Shown piece after piece: positions 36,637-45,387 of a stretch of 45,426 bases of DNA (positions are counted from its first letter, which is position 1; every line of letters starts with the position of its first letter). Made by a program: the position numbers and the translations under genes. The notes under the pieces were generated by a model, which made no database searches, was not told the DNA's origin, and saw only the letters and a list, made by a program, of their open reading frames with translations. The stretch covers positions 1-45,426 of the forward strand of contig PAKT01000011.1 of assembly GCA_002710725.1 (NCBI GenBank), given 5' to 3'. This DNA comes from Spongiibacteraceae bacterium (lineage in GTDB: Bacteria; Pseudomonadota; Gammaproteobacteria; Pseudomonadales; Spongiibacteraceae).

Positions 36637-37748
36637 CAGTGAGCCACCGTATGCAGGGTCGCATCGAGGCGCCAGTCAGTGCCAATCGCGCGAATACCAT
36701 CAATATGCACGCGGCGCTGGCTGTTCATATCATCCAGTGGCAACGCAAATAATGGCCGGGCCTTGCTGCCAAGCAGCGTAGGCGCCATATACACCGTCAG
36801 GGCATCGAGCAGTTCTGCCTGTAAAAAAGCGCCCGCCAGGGTGGCACCACTTTCCACCAGCACTTCGTTGCACTGCCGGCGGCCCAATTCTTTCAATACC
36901 GCTGCAAGCTCAACCCGGCCGTCGGCTCCCGCCAGTATCATGACCTCCGCGCCAGCGGCTTCCAGCCGATTGCGGGACTCAGGCGCATCCACCGCGCCAA
37001 TCACCAGCACCCGGCCGCCGTCTTGAAAAAGTTTGCCGTCAAGCGGCGTGCGCAGACGAGAGTCGAGAATCACTCGCAGTGGCTGACGGCATTGCTCAGC
37101 GGGCAACTCGCCCTGTTCCGGCCGAACAGTTAACGCAGCATCGTCGTGAATCAGCGTTTCCACTCCACTGACGATGGCGCAGCTCCCCGCACGCAGGCGC
37201 TGGACATCGCGCCGCGCCGCCGCACCGGTGATCCACTGGCTTTCACCAGAGGCCATTGCAGTCCGACCGTCCAGACTCATCGCCAGCTTGACCCGCACGC
37301 GCGGCAAGCCGGTTTTCATGCGCTTGATAAAGCCGGGGTTCAGCGCTTCGGCCTGACTCTGCTGAAGGCCCACCTCGACGTGAATACCGGCATCACGCAG
37401 TAATTGCACGCCACGCCCTGAGACCTCAGGGTTCGGGTCTTCCATCGCCACAACCACGCGCTTGATGCCCGCTTTAATCAGAGCCTCTGCACAAGGTGGC
37501 GTTTTACCGTGGTGGGAACAGGGCTCCAGACTGACGTAGGCGGTTGCGCCTTGGGTTTGTTCGCACCGGGCCAATGCGTTGACTTCCGCGTGGCCTTCTC
37601 CGGCACGCTGATGCCAACCCTCGGCCAGCAGTTCATTGTCGCGCACCAGCACACAGCCCACGTTGGGGTTAGGGCTGGTGCTGTAATGGCCCCGCCCGGC
37701 TAACTGAATGGCGCGCGCCATCCAGCGCGCATCGAGGGCCGCATCCAT
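36636..37748 (-). CDS. ribD: Riboflavin deaminase/reductase
   Basis: Bifunctional: an N-terminal cytidine-deaminase-like domain (1-145) deaminates the pyrimidine and a C-terminal reductase domain (about 150-370) reduces the ribose side chain with NADPH. The zinc site is HAEVNAL (His53-Ala-Glu55) with EPCSHHGKTPPC (Cys77, Cys86). The reductase has RVKLAMSLDGRTA, SGESQWITG and EVLVESGATLAGAFL. It overlaps nrdR and ribE by one base each. Confidence 0.97.
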   Translation of the reverse strand: MDAALDARWMARAIQLAGRGHYSTSPNPNVGCVLVRDNELLAEGWHQRAGEGHAEVNALARCEQTQGATAYVSLEPCSHHGKTPPCAEALIKAGIKRVVVAMEDPNPEVSGRGVQLLRDAGIHVEVGLQQSQAEALNPGFIKRMKTGLPRVRVKLAMSLDGRTAMASGESQWITGAAARRDVQRLRAGSCAIVSGVETLIHDDAALTVRPEQGELPAEQCRQPLRVILDSRLRTPLDGKLFQDGGRVLVIGAVDAPESRNRLEAAGAEVMILAGADGRVELAAVLKELGRRQCNEVLVESGATLAGAFLQAELLDALTVYMAPTLLGSKARPLFALPLDDMNSQRRVHIDGIRAIGTDWRLDATLHTVAH

Positions 37749-38233
37749 TACTGGCCACCCGTCTCCGGTTTGTTCGAAATAGGGTTCGCAGACAGGCGAT
37801 CAATCTCTGCGCGAAATTCATCGAGATCCTGAAAACTGCGGTAAACAGAGGCAAAGCGCACGTAGGCCACGTGATCAATTTTCTGCAGGTGATCCATTAC
37901 CAGCTCACCCACCAGCAGGGAGGGGATTTCACGTTCGCCCTTGGATTGCAGCACCCGCTTGATATCGGTAATGGTCGCTTCAATCTTTTCAACGCTGACC
38001 GCGCGCTTTTCCAGTGCCCGCAAAATGCCGGCGCGCAGTTTTTCTTCATCGAAGGGTTCGCGGCGATCATTGCTTTTGATGACTTTCGGCATCAAAAGCT
38101 CGGCACTCTCATAGGTAGTAAAGCGCTCGGCACAGGATAGACACTCGCGGCGACGGCGCACCTGCCCGCCCTCGGCGACCAGACGTGAGTCGATGACTTT
38201 GGTGTCTTCAAATGTGCAGAAGGGGCAGCGCAT
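37748..38233 (-). CDS. nrdR: Transcriptional repressor NrdR
   Basis: ATP/dATP-sensing repressor of ribonucleotide reductase genes. The 161-residue protein begins [17 protein letters not shown], with zinc-ribbon Cys3, Cys6, Cys31 and Cys34 (CLSC), followed by RRRREC and an ATP-cone domain [19 protein letters not shown] use ATG 38233, preceded by GAGG at 8 bases; an in-frame reading to 38287 would start inside repeat copy B and add 18 repeat-encoded residues. It heads the riboflavin run. Confidence 0.96.
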   Translation of the reverse strand: MRCPFCTFEDTKVIDSRLVAEGGQVRRRRECLSCAERFTTYESAELLMPKVIKSNDRREPFDEEKLRAGILRALEKRAVSVEKIEATITDIKRVLQSKGEREIPSLLVGELVMDHLQKIDHVAYVRFASVYRSFQDLDEFRAEIDRLSANPISNKPETGGQ

Positions 38234-38254
38234 GGGTGGAGCCTCGTTAACTCG

Positions 38255-38375
38255 GGTCGGACGTCGGACGTCGGATGTCGGACGCAAGGGCCATACGGCT
38301 TTGCCGCACTCGCAGCATTGCGCCGCGAAGCGGCGCCCGCTTTAGCGTCAGACGTCCGACGTCCGACGTCCGACC
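38255..38375. repeat. Heptad-arm palindromic element, copy B (most complete)
   Basis: Between glyA and nrdR. Left arm: four units at 38256-38283 (GTCGGAC three times, GTCGGAT once); right arm: four at 38347-38374 (GTCAGAC, then GTCCGAC three times). The 31-bp arms pair with two mismatches. The 59-bp loop has two hairpins: CGGCTTTGCCG and GCGCCGCGAAGCGGCGC. This gives a cloverleaf-like fold on either strand. It may end glyA transcription and shape the nrdR leader. Confidence 0.92.
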
Positions 38376-38404
38376 AGGCAAGCCCCTAAACCGCCCCGCA
38401 ACCA

Positions 38405-39667
38405 TCATGCATACACCGGAAACTTCTTACAAATCTCCAACACCTTGGCCTTCACCTCTGCAATCACCTGCTCGGAATTGCCGTTTTCGAGGCTTTCCAG
38501 CACATCGCACATCCAGCCCGCCAGCTCTTTACACTCGGCTTCTTTAAAGCCGCGCGTGGTAACTGCCGGCGTGCCAACGCGCAAACCGCTGGTGATAAAG
38601 GGTGAACGCGGATCATTCGGCACTGCATTTTTGTTTACGGTGATATTGGCATCACCCAGCGCCGCGTCAGCGTCTTTGCCGGTGTAGGGCTTGCCGATCA
38701 AATCGACCAGCATCAGATGGTTTTCGGTACCGCCGGAAACGATATTGATACCGCGCTCGATAAAGGTAGCCGCCATCGCCTTGGCGTTTTTCACCACCTG
38801 CGCCTGGTAGGTTTTGAACTCGGGCTCCATCGCCTCTTTAAAGCTCACCGCCTTGGCTGCGATAACGTGCATCAGTGGGCCGCCCTGACCACCGGGGAAT
38901 ACGGCGGAGTTGAATTTCTTCTCCAGAGCCTCGTTGGCCTTGGCCAGAATCAGGCCGCCACGCGGGCCGCGCAGTGTTTTGTGGGTGGTGGTGGTCACCA
39001 CATCGGCGAAGGGAATCGGGTTGGGGTAAACACCCGCTGCAACCAGACCCGCCACGTGGGCCATATCCACCATCAGGTAGGCGTCAACCTTGTCAGCAAT
39101 CTCCCGGAAGCGAGCCCAGTCCACAATGCCGCTGTAGGCCGAAAAACCGGCGACAATCATCTTCGGCTTGTGTTCCAGCGCCAGCGCTTCTACCTGATCG
39201 TAATCAATCAGGCCGGTTTCCGGGTTCAGGCCGTATTGCACAGCATTGTAGATCTTGCCGGAGAAATTGGGTTTGGCACCATGAGTCAGGTGACCGCCCG
39301 CATCCAGGCTCATGCCCAGAACGGTCTCACCGGGCAGCAGCAGGGCCTGATAGACCGCTGAATTGGCCTGCGAGCCGGAGTGGGGCTGAACGTTGGCGTA
39401 GTCGGCGCCAAACAGGGCCTTGGCTCGCTCGATGGCAAGCTCTTCCGCCTTGTCGACGAATTCGCAGCCGCCGTAGTAGCGTTTTCTGGGATAGCCTTCC
39501 GCGTACTTGTTGGTCAGCACCGTACCCTGCGCCTGAATCACACGCGGGCTGGTGTAGTTTTCAGAAGCAATCAGCTCAATGTGCTCTTCCTGGCGAGTTT
39601 CCTCTTCCTGGATGGCATTCCAAATATCGTCGTCATAACCGGCAATGGCCATGTCTTTAGAAAACAT
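38405..39667 (-). CDS. glyA: Serine hydroxymethyltransferase
   Basis: PLP enzyme moving a one-carbon unit between serine and tetrahydrofolate. The 420-residue protein has [57 protein letters not shown] and the PLP-Lys motif [13 protein letters not shown], with all active-site regions intact. It is transcribed away from a putative promoter at 39728-39756. Gene order glyA-nrdR-ribD is conserved in gammaproteobacteria, here interrupted by a repeat element. Confidence 0.98.
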   Translation of the reverse strand: MFSKDMAIAGYDDDIWNAIQEEETRQEEHIELIASENYTSPRVIQAQGTVLTNKYAEGYPRKRYYGGCEFVDKAEELAIERAKALFGADYANVQPHSGSQANSAVYQALLLPGETVLGMSLDAGGHLTHGAKPNFSGKIYNAVQYGLNPETGLIDYDQVEALALEHKPKMIVAGFSAYSGIVDWARFREIADKVDAYLMVDMAHVAGLVAAGVYPNPIPFADVVTTTTHKTLRGPRGGLILAKANEALEKKFNSAVFPGGQGGPLMHVIAAKAVSFKEAMEPEFKTYQAQVVKNAKAMAATFIERGINIVSGGTENHLMLVDLIGKPYTGKDADAALGDANITVNKNAVPNDPRSPFITSGLRVGTPAVTTRGFKEAECKELAGWMCDVLESLENGNSEQVIAEVKAKVLEICKKFPVYA

Positions 39668-39727
39668 TCACGGTCTCCCACAGAAGTGATTCATGTGCTG
39701 CCGGGCAGCGGGCTGGAAAAGGCGCGC

Positions 39728-39756
39728 ATTGTACAATAAATGACTCTTGTCGGTAA
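39728..39756 (-). promoter_or_regulatory. Predicted glyA promoter with overlapping inverted repeat
   Basis: Minus-strand -10 TACAAT (39728-39733) and weak -35 TTACCG (39751-39756) are 17 bp apart. An inverted repeat, CTTGTCG / CGACAAG (39746-39766), covers the -35 and could be an operator. It does not match the PurR or MetR boxes I know. Confidence 0.45.
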
Positions 39757-39813
39757 GGTCGACAAGGGAGATTGGCGTGAGACAACGACTGACGCGGCTT
39801 TGATTGGTGCATC

Positions 39814-39850
39814 GGGGACGTCTGACGTCAGACGTCCGACGTCCGACCCC
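39814..39850. repeat. Heptad element, single-arm copy C
   Basis: Four units in a row at 39820-39847: GTCTGAC, GTCAGAC, GTCCGAC, GTCCGAC, flanked by GGGGAC and CCC. The first part is an 18-bp perfect palindrome (39818-39835). There is no separate second arm or loop. It overlaps the end of the PhzF-like gene and supplies its last codons and stop. Confidence 0.9.
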
Positions 39851-40673
39851 CCTCATCCACAAACTCGTTGGTAAAGAACGACCCGCTCAGCTGCCTGACA
39901 GTACGCAACTTGGCCTGCCCCTTTAAGAGCACCCGCTCACCCTGCACGGTGCAGTGAATTTCGCCGCCGCGCTCGGATAACTGGTGGGCCAGCAGCTCCT
40001 TTTTACCCAGTTTTTCGGCCCAGAAGGGCGCCAGAGAACAATGGGCGCTGCCGGTAACGTCATCTTCATCAACGCCGTAATTGGGCGCAAAGAACCGGGA
40101 CACAAAGTCGCAGTGTTCGCCGGGCGCGGTCACAATCAGACCGCCTTCCACCACCTTGCGCAGCAAATCCATGTCAGGCTCGATCGCCAGTACTTCGCCT
40201 TCTGTGGCCACCTCCGCAATCCAGTTGCCCGCCTTGACCTGGGCGCGGTAGCCCTTGACCTCGCCCTCAAGGTCCAGCGCTTTCAGAATCTCATCGGGAA
40301 GTTCGGCTGACTCCACGCTTTGCGCAGGGAAATCCAGCGTCAGATAGTCGCCGTCCACGGTCACTGTCAGATCACCGCTGCGACTGGAAAAGGTCAGTGC
40401 GCCCTCCTCCCCGGCAATTTCCGCCAGCACCCAACCTGCGGTCAGGGTGGCGTGGCCGCACAAATCCACTTCGACGGTGGGCGTAAACCAGCGGATATTC
40501 CAGCGCTTGTCGCCCTCTTCAGGCACAAGATAGGCGGTTTCGGCAAAGCCCATTTCCGCGGCAATCGCCTGCATCTGGCCCTCCTGCAGGGGCGACTTCA
40601 GCAGACAAACTCCGGCAGTATTGCCGCGATACTGGTCGCTCACGAAAGCATCCACTTGATATATTTTCATCAT
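39828..40673 (-). CDS. PhzF-family isomerase-like protein
   Basis: A 281-residue protein of the PhzF/YddE family (diaminopimelate-epimerase fold). MKIYQVDAF, RGNTAGVCLL, and the catalytic-Glu motif AAEMGFAETAYL (Glu45) are present, with the second-half SAHCSLAPFWAEKLGK. The biochemical role of most members outside phenazine operons is unknown, and no phz genes are nearby. The last six residues, GRTSDV, are encoded by repeat copy C, so the original C-terminus was lost or extended. ATG 40673 or 40670 both fit. Confidence 0.9.
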   Translation of the reverse strand: MMKIYQVDAFVSDQYRGNTAGVCLLKSPLQEGQMQAIAAEMGFAETAYLVPEEGDKRWNIRWFTPTVEVDLCGHATLTAGWVLAEIAGEEGALTFSSRSGDLTVTVDGDYLTLDFPAQSVESAELPDEILKALDLEGEVKGYRAQVKAGNWIAEVATEGEVLAIEPDMDLLRKVVEGGLIVTAPGEHCDFVSRFFAPNYGVDEDDVTGSAHCSLAPFWAEKLGKKELLAHQLSERGGEIHCTVQGERVLLKGQAKLRTVRQLSGSFFTNEFVDEGGRTSDV

Positions 40674-40797
40674 AACGGCAGGTTAACCTTTCTCACATGG
40701 TCATTATTGATGGTGCAGTGATCGGCGAATGCAGCGAAGCCCGTACTAAAGCGCGGGCGCTTGCTCACAATAACCTCTGACAAAATAAGGCCCGTTT

Positions 40798-42033
40798 ATG
40801 CCCAAGGCTCAAGCCGCAAGCAGTATACAGCCAACCCTGCTGCAGTCTTACACGCGGGTAAGACAGTTCAGTGAACAACTCTGCGAAACACTGACCGCCG
40901 AGGATGCCTGCATTCAGTCCATGCCCGATGTCAGCCCGAGCAAGTGGCATCTGGCCCACACCACCTGGTTTTTTGAGCAGTTTATCCTCGCAGAAAGCCG
41001 TAAAGGCTACCAGCCGTTTCACCCGCAATACGCCTACCTGTTCAACAGTTATTATATCTCCAAGGGCGAGCGCCACGCCCGCCCCGAGCGCGGCCTGCTG
41101 TCGCGCCCCACGCTGCAGGACATTCGCCAGTATCGCCACGCCATAGATCAACAATTGCTGGAATGGCTGAGCGACCCCGAGGCGCTGACAGACGAGATTG
41201 CCGGGCTGATCACCCTCGGCCTGAACCACGAGCAGCAGCATCAGGAACTGCTGCTTATGGATATCAAACATGTCTTTTCCTGCAACCCCTTACTGCCGCG
41301 CTACAGCGAGCAGGCTCCGCCGCCGGCCGAACCCATCACACCCGGCTGGCAGGAACATCCGGGCGGGCTGATTGACATTGGACACACAGACAAGGGTTTT
41401 GCCTTTGACAACGAACAGCCGCGTCACAAGGTCTGGCTCGAGCCCTTTGCCCTCGCCAGCCAGCTGGTCAGTAACGGCAACTGGCTGGCCTTTATCGAAG
41501 ACGGTGGCTACGAAACCGCATCACTCTGGCTGTCGGAAGGTTGGGATTGGTGCCAGCAACAGACGGTTAAAGCACCGCTGTATTGGCAAAAAGAGGGCGG
41601 TCAGTGGATGGAGTTCACCCTCCACGGCCTGCAGTCACTCGACCCGCACCGCCCGGTCTGCCATATCAACTACTTCGAGGCCGCGGCCTATGCCGAGTGG
41701 GCCGGCGCCCGTCTGCCCCGGGAGACGGAATGGGAAACGCTGGCCCGACACAAACCCTGCACACACGCCCTCCACCCCAACGGACACGACTTTTTCGGTC
41801 AACTGTGGCAGTGGACCGCTTCACCCTATCAGGCCTATCCCGGGTTCAAGGCACTGCCCGGCAGCCTCGGCGAATACAACGGCAAGTTTATGGCCTCGCA
41901 GATGGTGCTGCGGGGCAGCGCCTGCATTACCCCGCCGGGACACGAAAGACTGACTTACCGCAACTTCTTCTACCCTCACCAGCGCTGGCAATTTGCCGGT
42001 CTAAGGCTTGCCCGTGACAGCTCAACTGATTGA
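40798..42033 (+). CDS. egtB: Ergothioneine synthase EgtB (sulfoxide synthase)
   Basis: Non-haem iron enzyme that couples the thiol of cysteine or gamma-glutamylcysteine to trimethylhistidine, using oxygen. The 411-residue protein has a DinB-like N-terminal half with iron ligands His51 (SKWHLAHTTWFF) and His144/His148 (LNHEQQHQELLLMDI), and a C-terminal sulfatase-modifying-factor-like domain (HINYFEAAAYAEWAGARLPR, LRGSACITPP). TAAGG lies 7 bases before ATG 40798. It overlaps egtD. EgtA, EgtC and EgtE are not in the window. Confidence 0.94.
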   Translation: MPKAQAASSIQPTLLQSYTRVRQFSEQLCETLTAEDACIQSMPDVSPSKWHLAHTTWFFEQFILAESRKGYQPFHPQYAYLFNSYYISKGERHARPERGLLSRPTLQDIRQYRHAIDQQLLEWLSDPEALTDEIAGLITLGLNHEQQHQELLLMDIKHVFSCNPLLPRYSEQAPPPAEPITPGWQEHPGGLIDIGHTDKGFAFDNEQPRHKVWLEPFALASQLVSNGNWLAFIEDGGYETASLWLSEGWDWCQQQTVKAPLYWQKEGGQWMEFTLHGLQSLDPHRPVCHINYFEAAAYAEWAGARLPRETEWETLARHKPCTHALHPNGHDFFGQLWQWTASPYQAYPGFKALPGSLGEYNGKFMASQMVLRGSACITPPGHERLTYRNFFYPHQRWQFAGLRLARDSSTD

Positions 42034-42976
42034 TCTGCAACCCGATAACAGCACCCTGCTGGAGGAGTCCATCGCCGGACTCAAGGCCACTCCCCGGCAC
42101 TTGCCCTGCAAGTATTTTTACGACGCCGAAGGTGCCCGGCTGTTTGAGCAGATCTGCGAGCTGCCGGAGTATTACCCGACGCGTACAGAGATCGGCATAC
42201 TCAAACGCTTCCTGCCGGATATGGCTCGGCTTATCGGCCCCCGCGCGCGCGTGGTCGAATACGGCAGCGGCGAAGGCCTGAAAATTCGCCTGTTACTGGA
42301 CGCCCTGCAAAACCCCGCCGCCTATACCGCCATTGATATTTCCCGCGAGCAATTGCGGCTCGCCGCCAGTCAGCTGAGCCGCGACTACCCTGATGTGGAC
42401 ATTCAGCCGGTCTGCGCCGACTACAGCAGTGCACTAGACCTGCCCCAACCGCACCATGTCTTTGAGCGCACCGTGGTTTTCTTCCCCGGCTCGACCATTG
42501 GCAACTTTGCCCCCGAGGAGGCCGTTGCCATGATGCGGCGTTTTGCGGCGCTGGCCCGACAGGGTCAACAGCCCGGCGGGCTGCTGATTGGCGTCGACCT
42601 GAAAAAATCCCGACAACGGATAGAGGCGGCTTACAACGATGCCCTCGGCCTGACCGCAAAATTTAATTTGAACTTACTGCGCAGGCTGAACCGGGAAGTA
42701 GGCGCTAACTTTCAGCTGGATCATTGGCAGCACAGGGCCTTCTGGAATGAACGCCAGGGCGCCATTGAAATGCATCTGGTGAGCCAGCGCGAACAGGTGG
42801 TGCATATCAACGGCGACAGCTTTTCCTTTACTGCCGGTGACAGCGTCCACACGGAAAACAGCTTTAAATACACGCCAGAGGAATTTATCGCACTCGCCGC
42901 TCAGGCCGGCTTCCGCTCGGCGGGGGTGTGGACCGACGACGAATCCCTGTTCAGCGTCCACTACCTGACTCTGTGA
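42014..42976 (+). CDS. egtD: Histidine N-alpha-methyltransferase EgtD
   Basis: SAM-dependent enzyme trimethylating histidine to hercynine, the first step of ergothioneine synthesis. From the chosen start it has 320 residues: CKYFYDAEGARLFEQICELP, YYPTRTEIGIL, VVEYGSGEGLKIRLLLDAL (SAM site), YTAIDISREQL and FFPGSTIGNFAPEEA are all EgtD landmarks. I prefer GTG 42014, with AAGG 7 bases upstream, over TTG 42008, which has no site. The 20-bp overlap with egtB indicates coupled translation. Confidence 0.93.
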   Translation: MTAQLIDLQPDNSTLLEESIAGLKATPRHLPCKYFYDAEGARLFEQICELPEYYPTRTEIGILKRFLPDMARLIGPRARVVEYGSGEGLKIRLLLDALQNPAAYTAIDISREQLRLAASQLSRDYPDVDIQPVCADYSSALDLPQPHHVFERTVVFFPGSTIGNFAPEEAVAMMRRFAALARQGQQPGGLLIGVDLKKSRQRIEAAYNDALGLTAKFNLNLLRRLNREVGANFQLDHWQHRAFWNERQGAIEMHLVSQREQVVHINGDSFSFTAGDSVHTENSFKYTPEEFIALAAQAGFRSAGVWTDDESLFSVHYLTL

Positions 42977-42994
42977 GGCTGAGCTATCGCCGAA

Positions 42995-43017
42995 TTACCT
43001 AGAGGCTCGATAGGTAA
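42995..43017. other. Inverted repeat after egtD
   Basis: TTACCTA and TAGGTAA form a perfect 7-bp stem around 9 bases, 18 bp after the egtD stop. There is no T-run, so it is a weak terminator candidate or an operator for the small gene downstream. Confidence 0.4.
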
Positions 43018-43107
43018 AAGCCCCTATAAAACGGCGTAAATCCACGCATACCCTGCTTTGCAGGCGCGCTCTACCATGGAACGCTCAAGATAATGGGAGT
43101 GTCAGCC

Positions 43108-43314
43108 ATGCAAGCCAATGCCGCGTCACGCACAAAACAGCCTCAAGCCGCGCCCACCACCATGGCAGCAGTCACTGGCAAAGCCGGGGCCACCGTCTTG
43201 ATGGAATTGCTGTCAAACAGCTACCACACCCTGACGGAAACCGTTCACCGGGACAATCTGGACGTGCTGCACGAACTGTCCAGCCATCAGCTTTCCGAAC
43301 CGGTCGCCAGATAG
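43108..43314 (+). CDS. Small unknown protein downstream of egtBD
   Basis: A 68-residue frame starting MQANAASRTKQPQAAPTTMA, with GGGAG 8 bases before ATG 43108 (an in-frame ATG at 43093 is less well placed). The N-terminal third is Ala/Gln/Pro/Thr-rich and likely disordered; residues 30-60 (LMELLSNSYHTLTETVHRDN) look helical. I recognise no domain. It is the same strand as egtBD and converges with the hydrolase gene, overlapping its end by 28 bp. Coding status rests on start, ribosome site and length only. Confidence 0.45.
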   Translation: MQANAASRTKQPQAAPTTMAAVTGKAGATVLMELLSNSYHTLTETVHRDNLDVLHELSSHQLSEPVAR

Positions 43315-44246
43315 CCGTCGACCTTAGACCAGATTCGCGCGCGAATCGCCTCTGACTCGTTGACCAGATGATGACGTGCGCTATTCAAGTGACAGAACAC
43401 CGCATTCGGAAAATGCTCGCGAATCACAGGCAGGTTGAAGCGCCAGTCCACCGTATCATCCGCATCGCCCTGCACCACCAGCACCGACTTCAGTGAACTG
43501 GGCAGACGGTGAAATGCCGGCTCCCAGAGCTTGAGTGCATTTACCCAGCTCATCGGCAGTACCTTGCACTGCAGCACATCCACCTCGCGCAGCCAGGCAC
43601 AGAACTCCGCATCCCCGGAATTTTCCGCCCAGCGCCGGGGCAGACTGGGAATCACTCGACCGATCAGCTGATGCAGGGGCTTGCCCCAGCGCCAGCCCTT
43701 TGGCCTGACCAGCGGTGCGAGCAGAACCACTTTGTCAAAAGCGTTACCACCCTGCAGCAAATAGGTCATCAGAATGGCACCACCCGTGCTCTGCGCCAGA
43801 GCAATTTTACTCTTCGGCAAATCAAATTGTGCCACGGCGTAAAAGGCGTCGTGCAAAACCTGCAGATACTGATCAAAACGGTCGATCTCGGCACGCTTGC
43901 CGCTGGACAATCCATGCCCCGGCAGATCATAAACCACCACCGCAAAATGGCGATCCAGGCAGTACTGGATCGCATGCTTGAGCAGGCCGGCGTGATCGTA
44001 AAAGCCGTGATAGAGAAAGGCCGTTTTTTCTGCGTTGCGGGGAATGAAAACATGCGCGGCAATATCGAAGCCGGCGGAGGGGAAGACACCGAAATAGTGG
44101 CTTAAACCCTCATACTGATTTTCAAAGTCGATACCGTAAAACTTGAAATAGGCCTGCGCCAGCGGCGAGTTTTCCGCCGACGCAGACAGGTTCGGCAAAC
44201 GCAGCGAGTCGCGACTGTCCGCCGCCAGCGTAAGCCAATCACTCAT
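43287..44246 (-). CDS. Alpha/beta hydrolase (lysophospholipase-like)
   Basis: A 319-residue alpha/beta-hydrolase of the lysophospholipase/monoglyceride-lipase type. Residues seen: FLYHGFYDHAGLLKHAIQY (oxyanion region), VYDLPGHGLSSGKR, nucleophile Ser153 in ALAQSTGGAILM, acid in VQGDADDTVDW and His in SARHHLVNE. No signal peptide, so it is probably cytoplasmic. Its start overlaps the fba stop (TAATG), implying coupling with the aldolase gene; no functional tie is known. The natural substrate is uncertain. Confidence 0.88.
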   Translation of the reverse strand: MSDWLTLAADSRDSLRLPNLSASAENSPLAQAYFKFYGIDFENQYEGLSHYFGVFPSAGFDIAAHVFIPRNAEKTAFLYHGFYDHAGLLKHAIQYCLDRHFAVVVYDLPGHGLSSGKRAEIDRFDQYLQVLHDAFYAVAQFDLPKSKIALAQSTGGAILMTYLLQGGNAFDKVVLLAPLVRPKGWRWGKPLHQLIGRVIPSLPRRWAENSGDAEFCAWLREVDVLQCKVLPMSWVNALKLWEPAFHRLPSSLKSVLVVQGDADDTVDWRFNLPVIREHFPNAVFCHLNSARHHLVNESEAIRARIWSKVDGYLATGSES

Positions 44247-45310
44247 CAGTTAACCTTGGCGTCGAGCCCACCGTCAGCATAGCGCTCGAACATGACTTCG
44301 AGTGACAGCGGCTTGATCTTGCTGGCGTTGCCCGCAGTACCGAAGGCCTCGTAGCGCGCTATACAGATATCTTTCATCGCCTTGGTGGTTTCTTTGAGGT
44401 ATTTACGCGGATCGAACTCGGCACGGTTTTCCGCGAGAAACTTGCGCACAGCGCCGGTAGAGGCCAGCCGCAAATCGGTATCGATATTGACCTTGCGCAC
44501 ACCGTGCTTGATACCTTCAACAATTTCTTCAACCGGCACACCGTAGGTTTCCGGAATTTCGCCTCCAAACTCATTGATGATCGCCAGCCAGTCCTGCGGC
44601 ACGCTGGACGAGCCGTGCATGACCAGATGGGTATCGGGAATGCGCTTGTGGATGGCTTTAATGCGCTCTATGGCCAGAATGTCGCCCGAGGGCGGACGGC
44701 TGAACTTGTAGGCGCCGTGGCTGGTGCCAATAGCAATCGCCAGCGCATCGACGTTGGTTCTGGCGACAAAGTCGGCCGCTTCTTCGGGGTCCGTCAGCAG
44801 CTGATCGTGGCTCAAAGTACCTTCAGCGCCGACGCCGTCTTCTTCACCGGCCTGACCGGTTTCCAGCGAGCCCAGACAACCCAGCTCACCCTCTACCGAT
44901 ACACCGCAGGCATGGGCCATATCCACCACCCGGCGGGTGACGTCGACGTTGTAGTCATAATCGGCGGGGGTTTTGCCGTCTTCGCGCAGTGAGCCATCCA
45001 TCATCACCGAGCTGAAGCCCAGCTGGATGGAGCGCTGGCAGACATCGGGGCTGGTGCCGTGGTCCTGGTGCATGACCACCGGAATTTCCGGAAACTCTTC
45101 GATCGCCGCCAGAATCAGGTGACGCAGGAAAGGCGCACCCGCGTACTTACGGGCACCGGCCGAGGCCTGCATGATCACCGGACTGTCAGTTTCGCGCGCC
45201 GCTTCCATAATGGCGCGGGTCTGCTCCAGGTTATTGACGTTAAACGCCGGAACGCCGTAGCCGTATTCGGCGGCGTGGTCCAGCAACTGTCGCATGCTGA
45301 TTAGGGCCAT
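44246..45310 (-). CDS. fba: Class II fructose-bisphosphate aldolase (Calvin-type)
   Basis: Zinc-dependent aldolase cleaving or forming fructose-1,6-bisphosphate. The 354-residue protein starts [20 protein letters not shown], with PAFNVNN, and carries the zinc/catalytic segment MHQDHG (Asp83, His84), [26 protein letters not shown] and [14 protein letters not shown], matching the Calvin-cycle subtype found in Pseudomonas. GAGG precedes ATG 45310. The hydrolase gene follows with one-base overlap. Confidence 0.97.
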   Translation of the reverse strand: MALISMRQLLDHAAEYGYGVPAFNVNNLEQTRAIMEAARETDSPVIMQASAGARKYAGAPFLRHLILAAIEEFPEIPVVMHQDHGTSPDVCQRSIQLGFSSVMMDGSLREDGKTPADYDYNVDVTRRVVDMAHACGVSVEGELGCLGSLETGQAGEEDGVGAEGTLSHDQLLTDPEEAADFVARTNVDALAIAIGTSHGAYKFSRPPSGDILAIERIKAIHKRIPDTHLVMHGSSSVPQDWLAIINEFGGEIPETYGVPVEEIVEGIKHGVRKVNIDTDLRLASTGAVRKFLAENRAEFDPRKYLKETTKAMKDICIARYEAFGTAGNASKIKPLSLEVMFERYADGGLDAKVN

Positions 45311-45368
45311 GATTTACCTCAGTTTTTTCAGAATTTTCGATCGCGGGCGCGGCTTCCCTCACCCTGTT

Positions 45369-45387
45369 CCTCTCCCAAAGGGAGAGG
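45369..45387. repeat. CCTCTCCC hairpin repeat at window edge
   Basis: CCTCTCCC AAA GGGAGAGG is a perfect 8-bp hairpin, and a second CCCTCTCCCTTTG begins at 45414 and runs off the window. This looks like one of the dispersed GC-rich intergenic repeats or a terminator of a gene beyond the edge. Confidence 0.65.

Noticed and set aside
38234-38287. Extended N-terminus of NrdR
   Set aside because: The extra 18 residues come from the heptad repeat; the zinc ribbon should begin at residue 1-3 as from ATG 38233, which has its own ribosome site.
40697-40780. A 27-codon frame before egtB that might be a leader peptide
   Set aside because: No ribosome site precedes it, it has no attenuator-like codon run, and no competing hairpins were evident.
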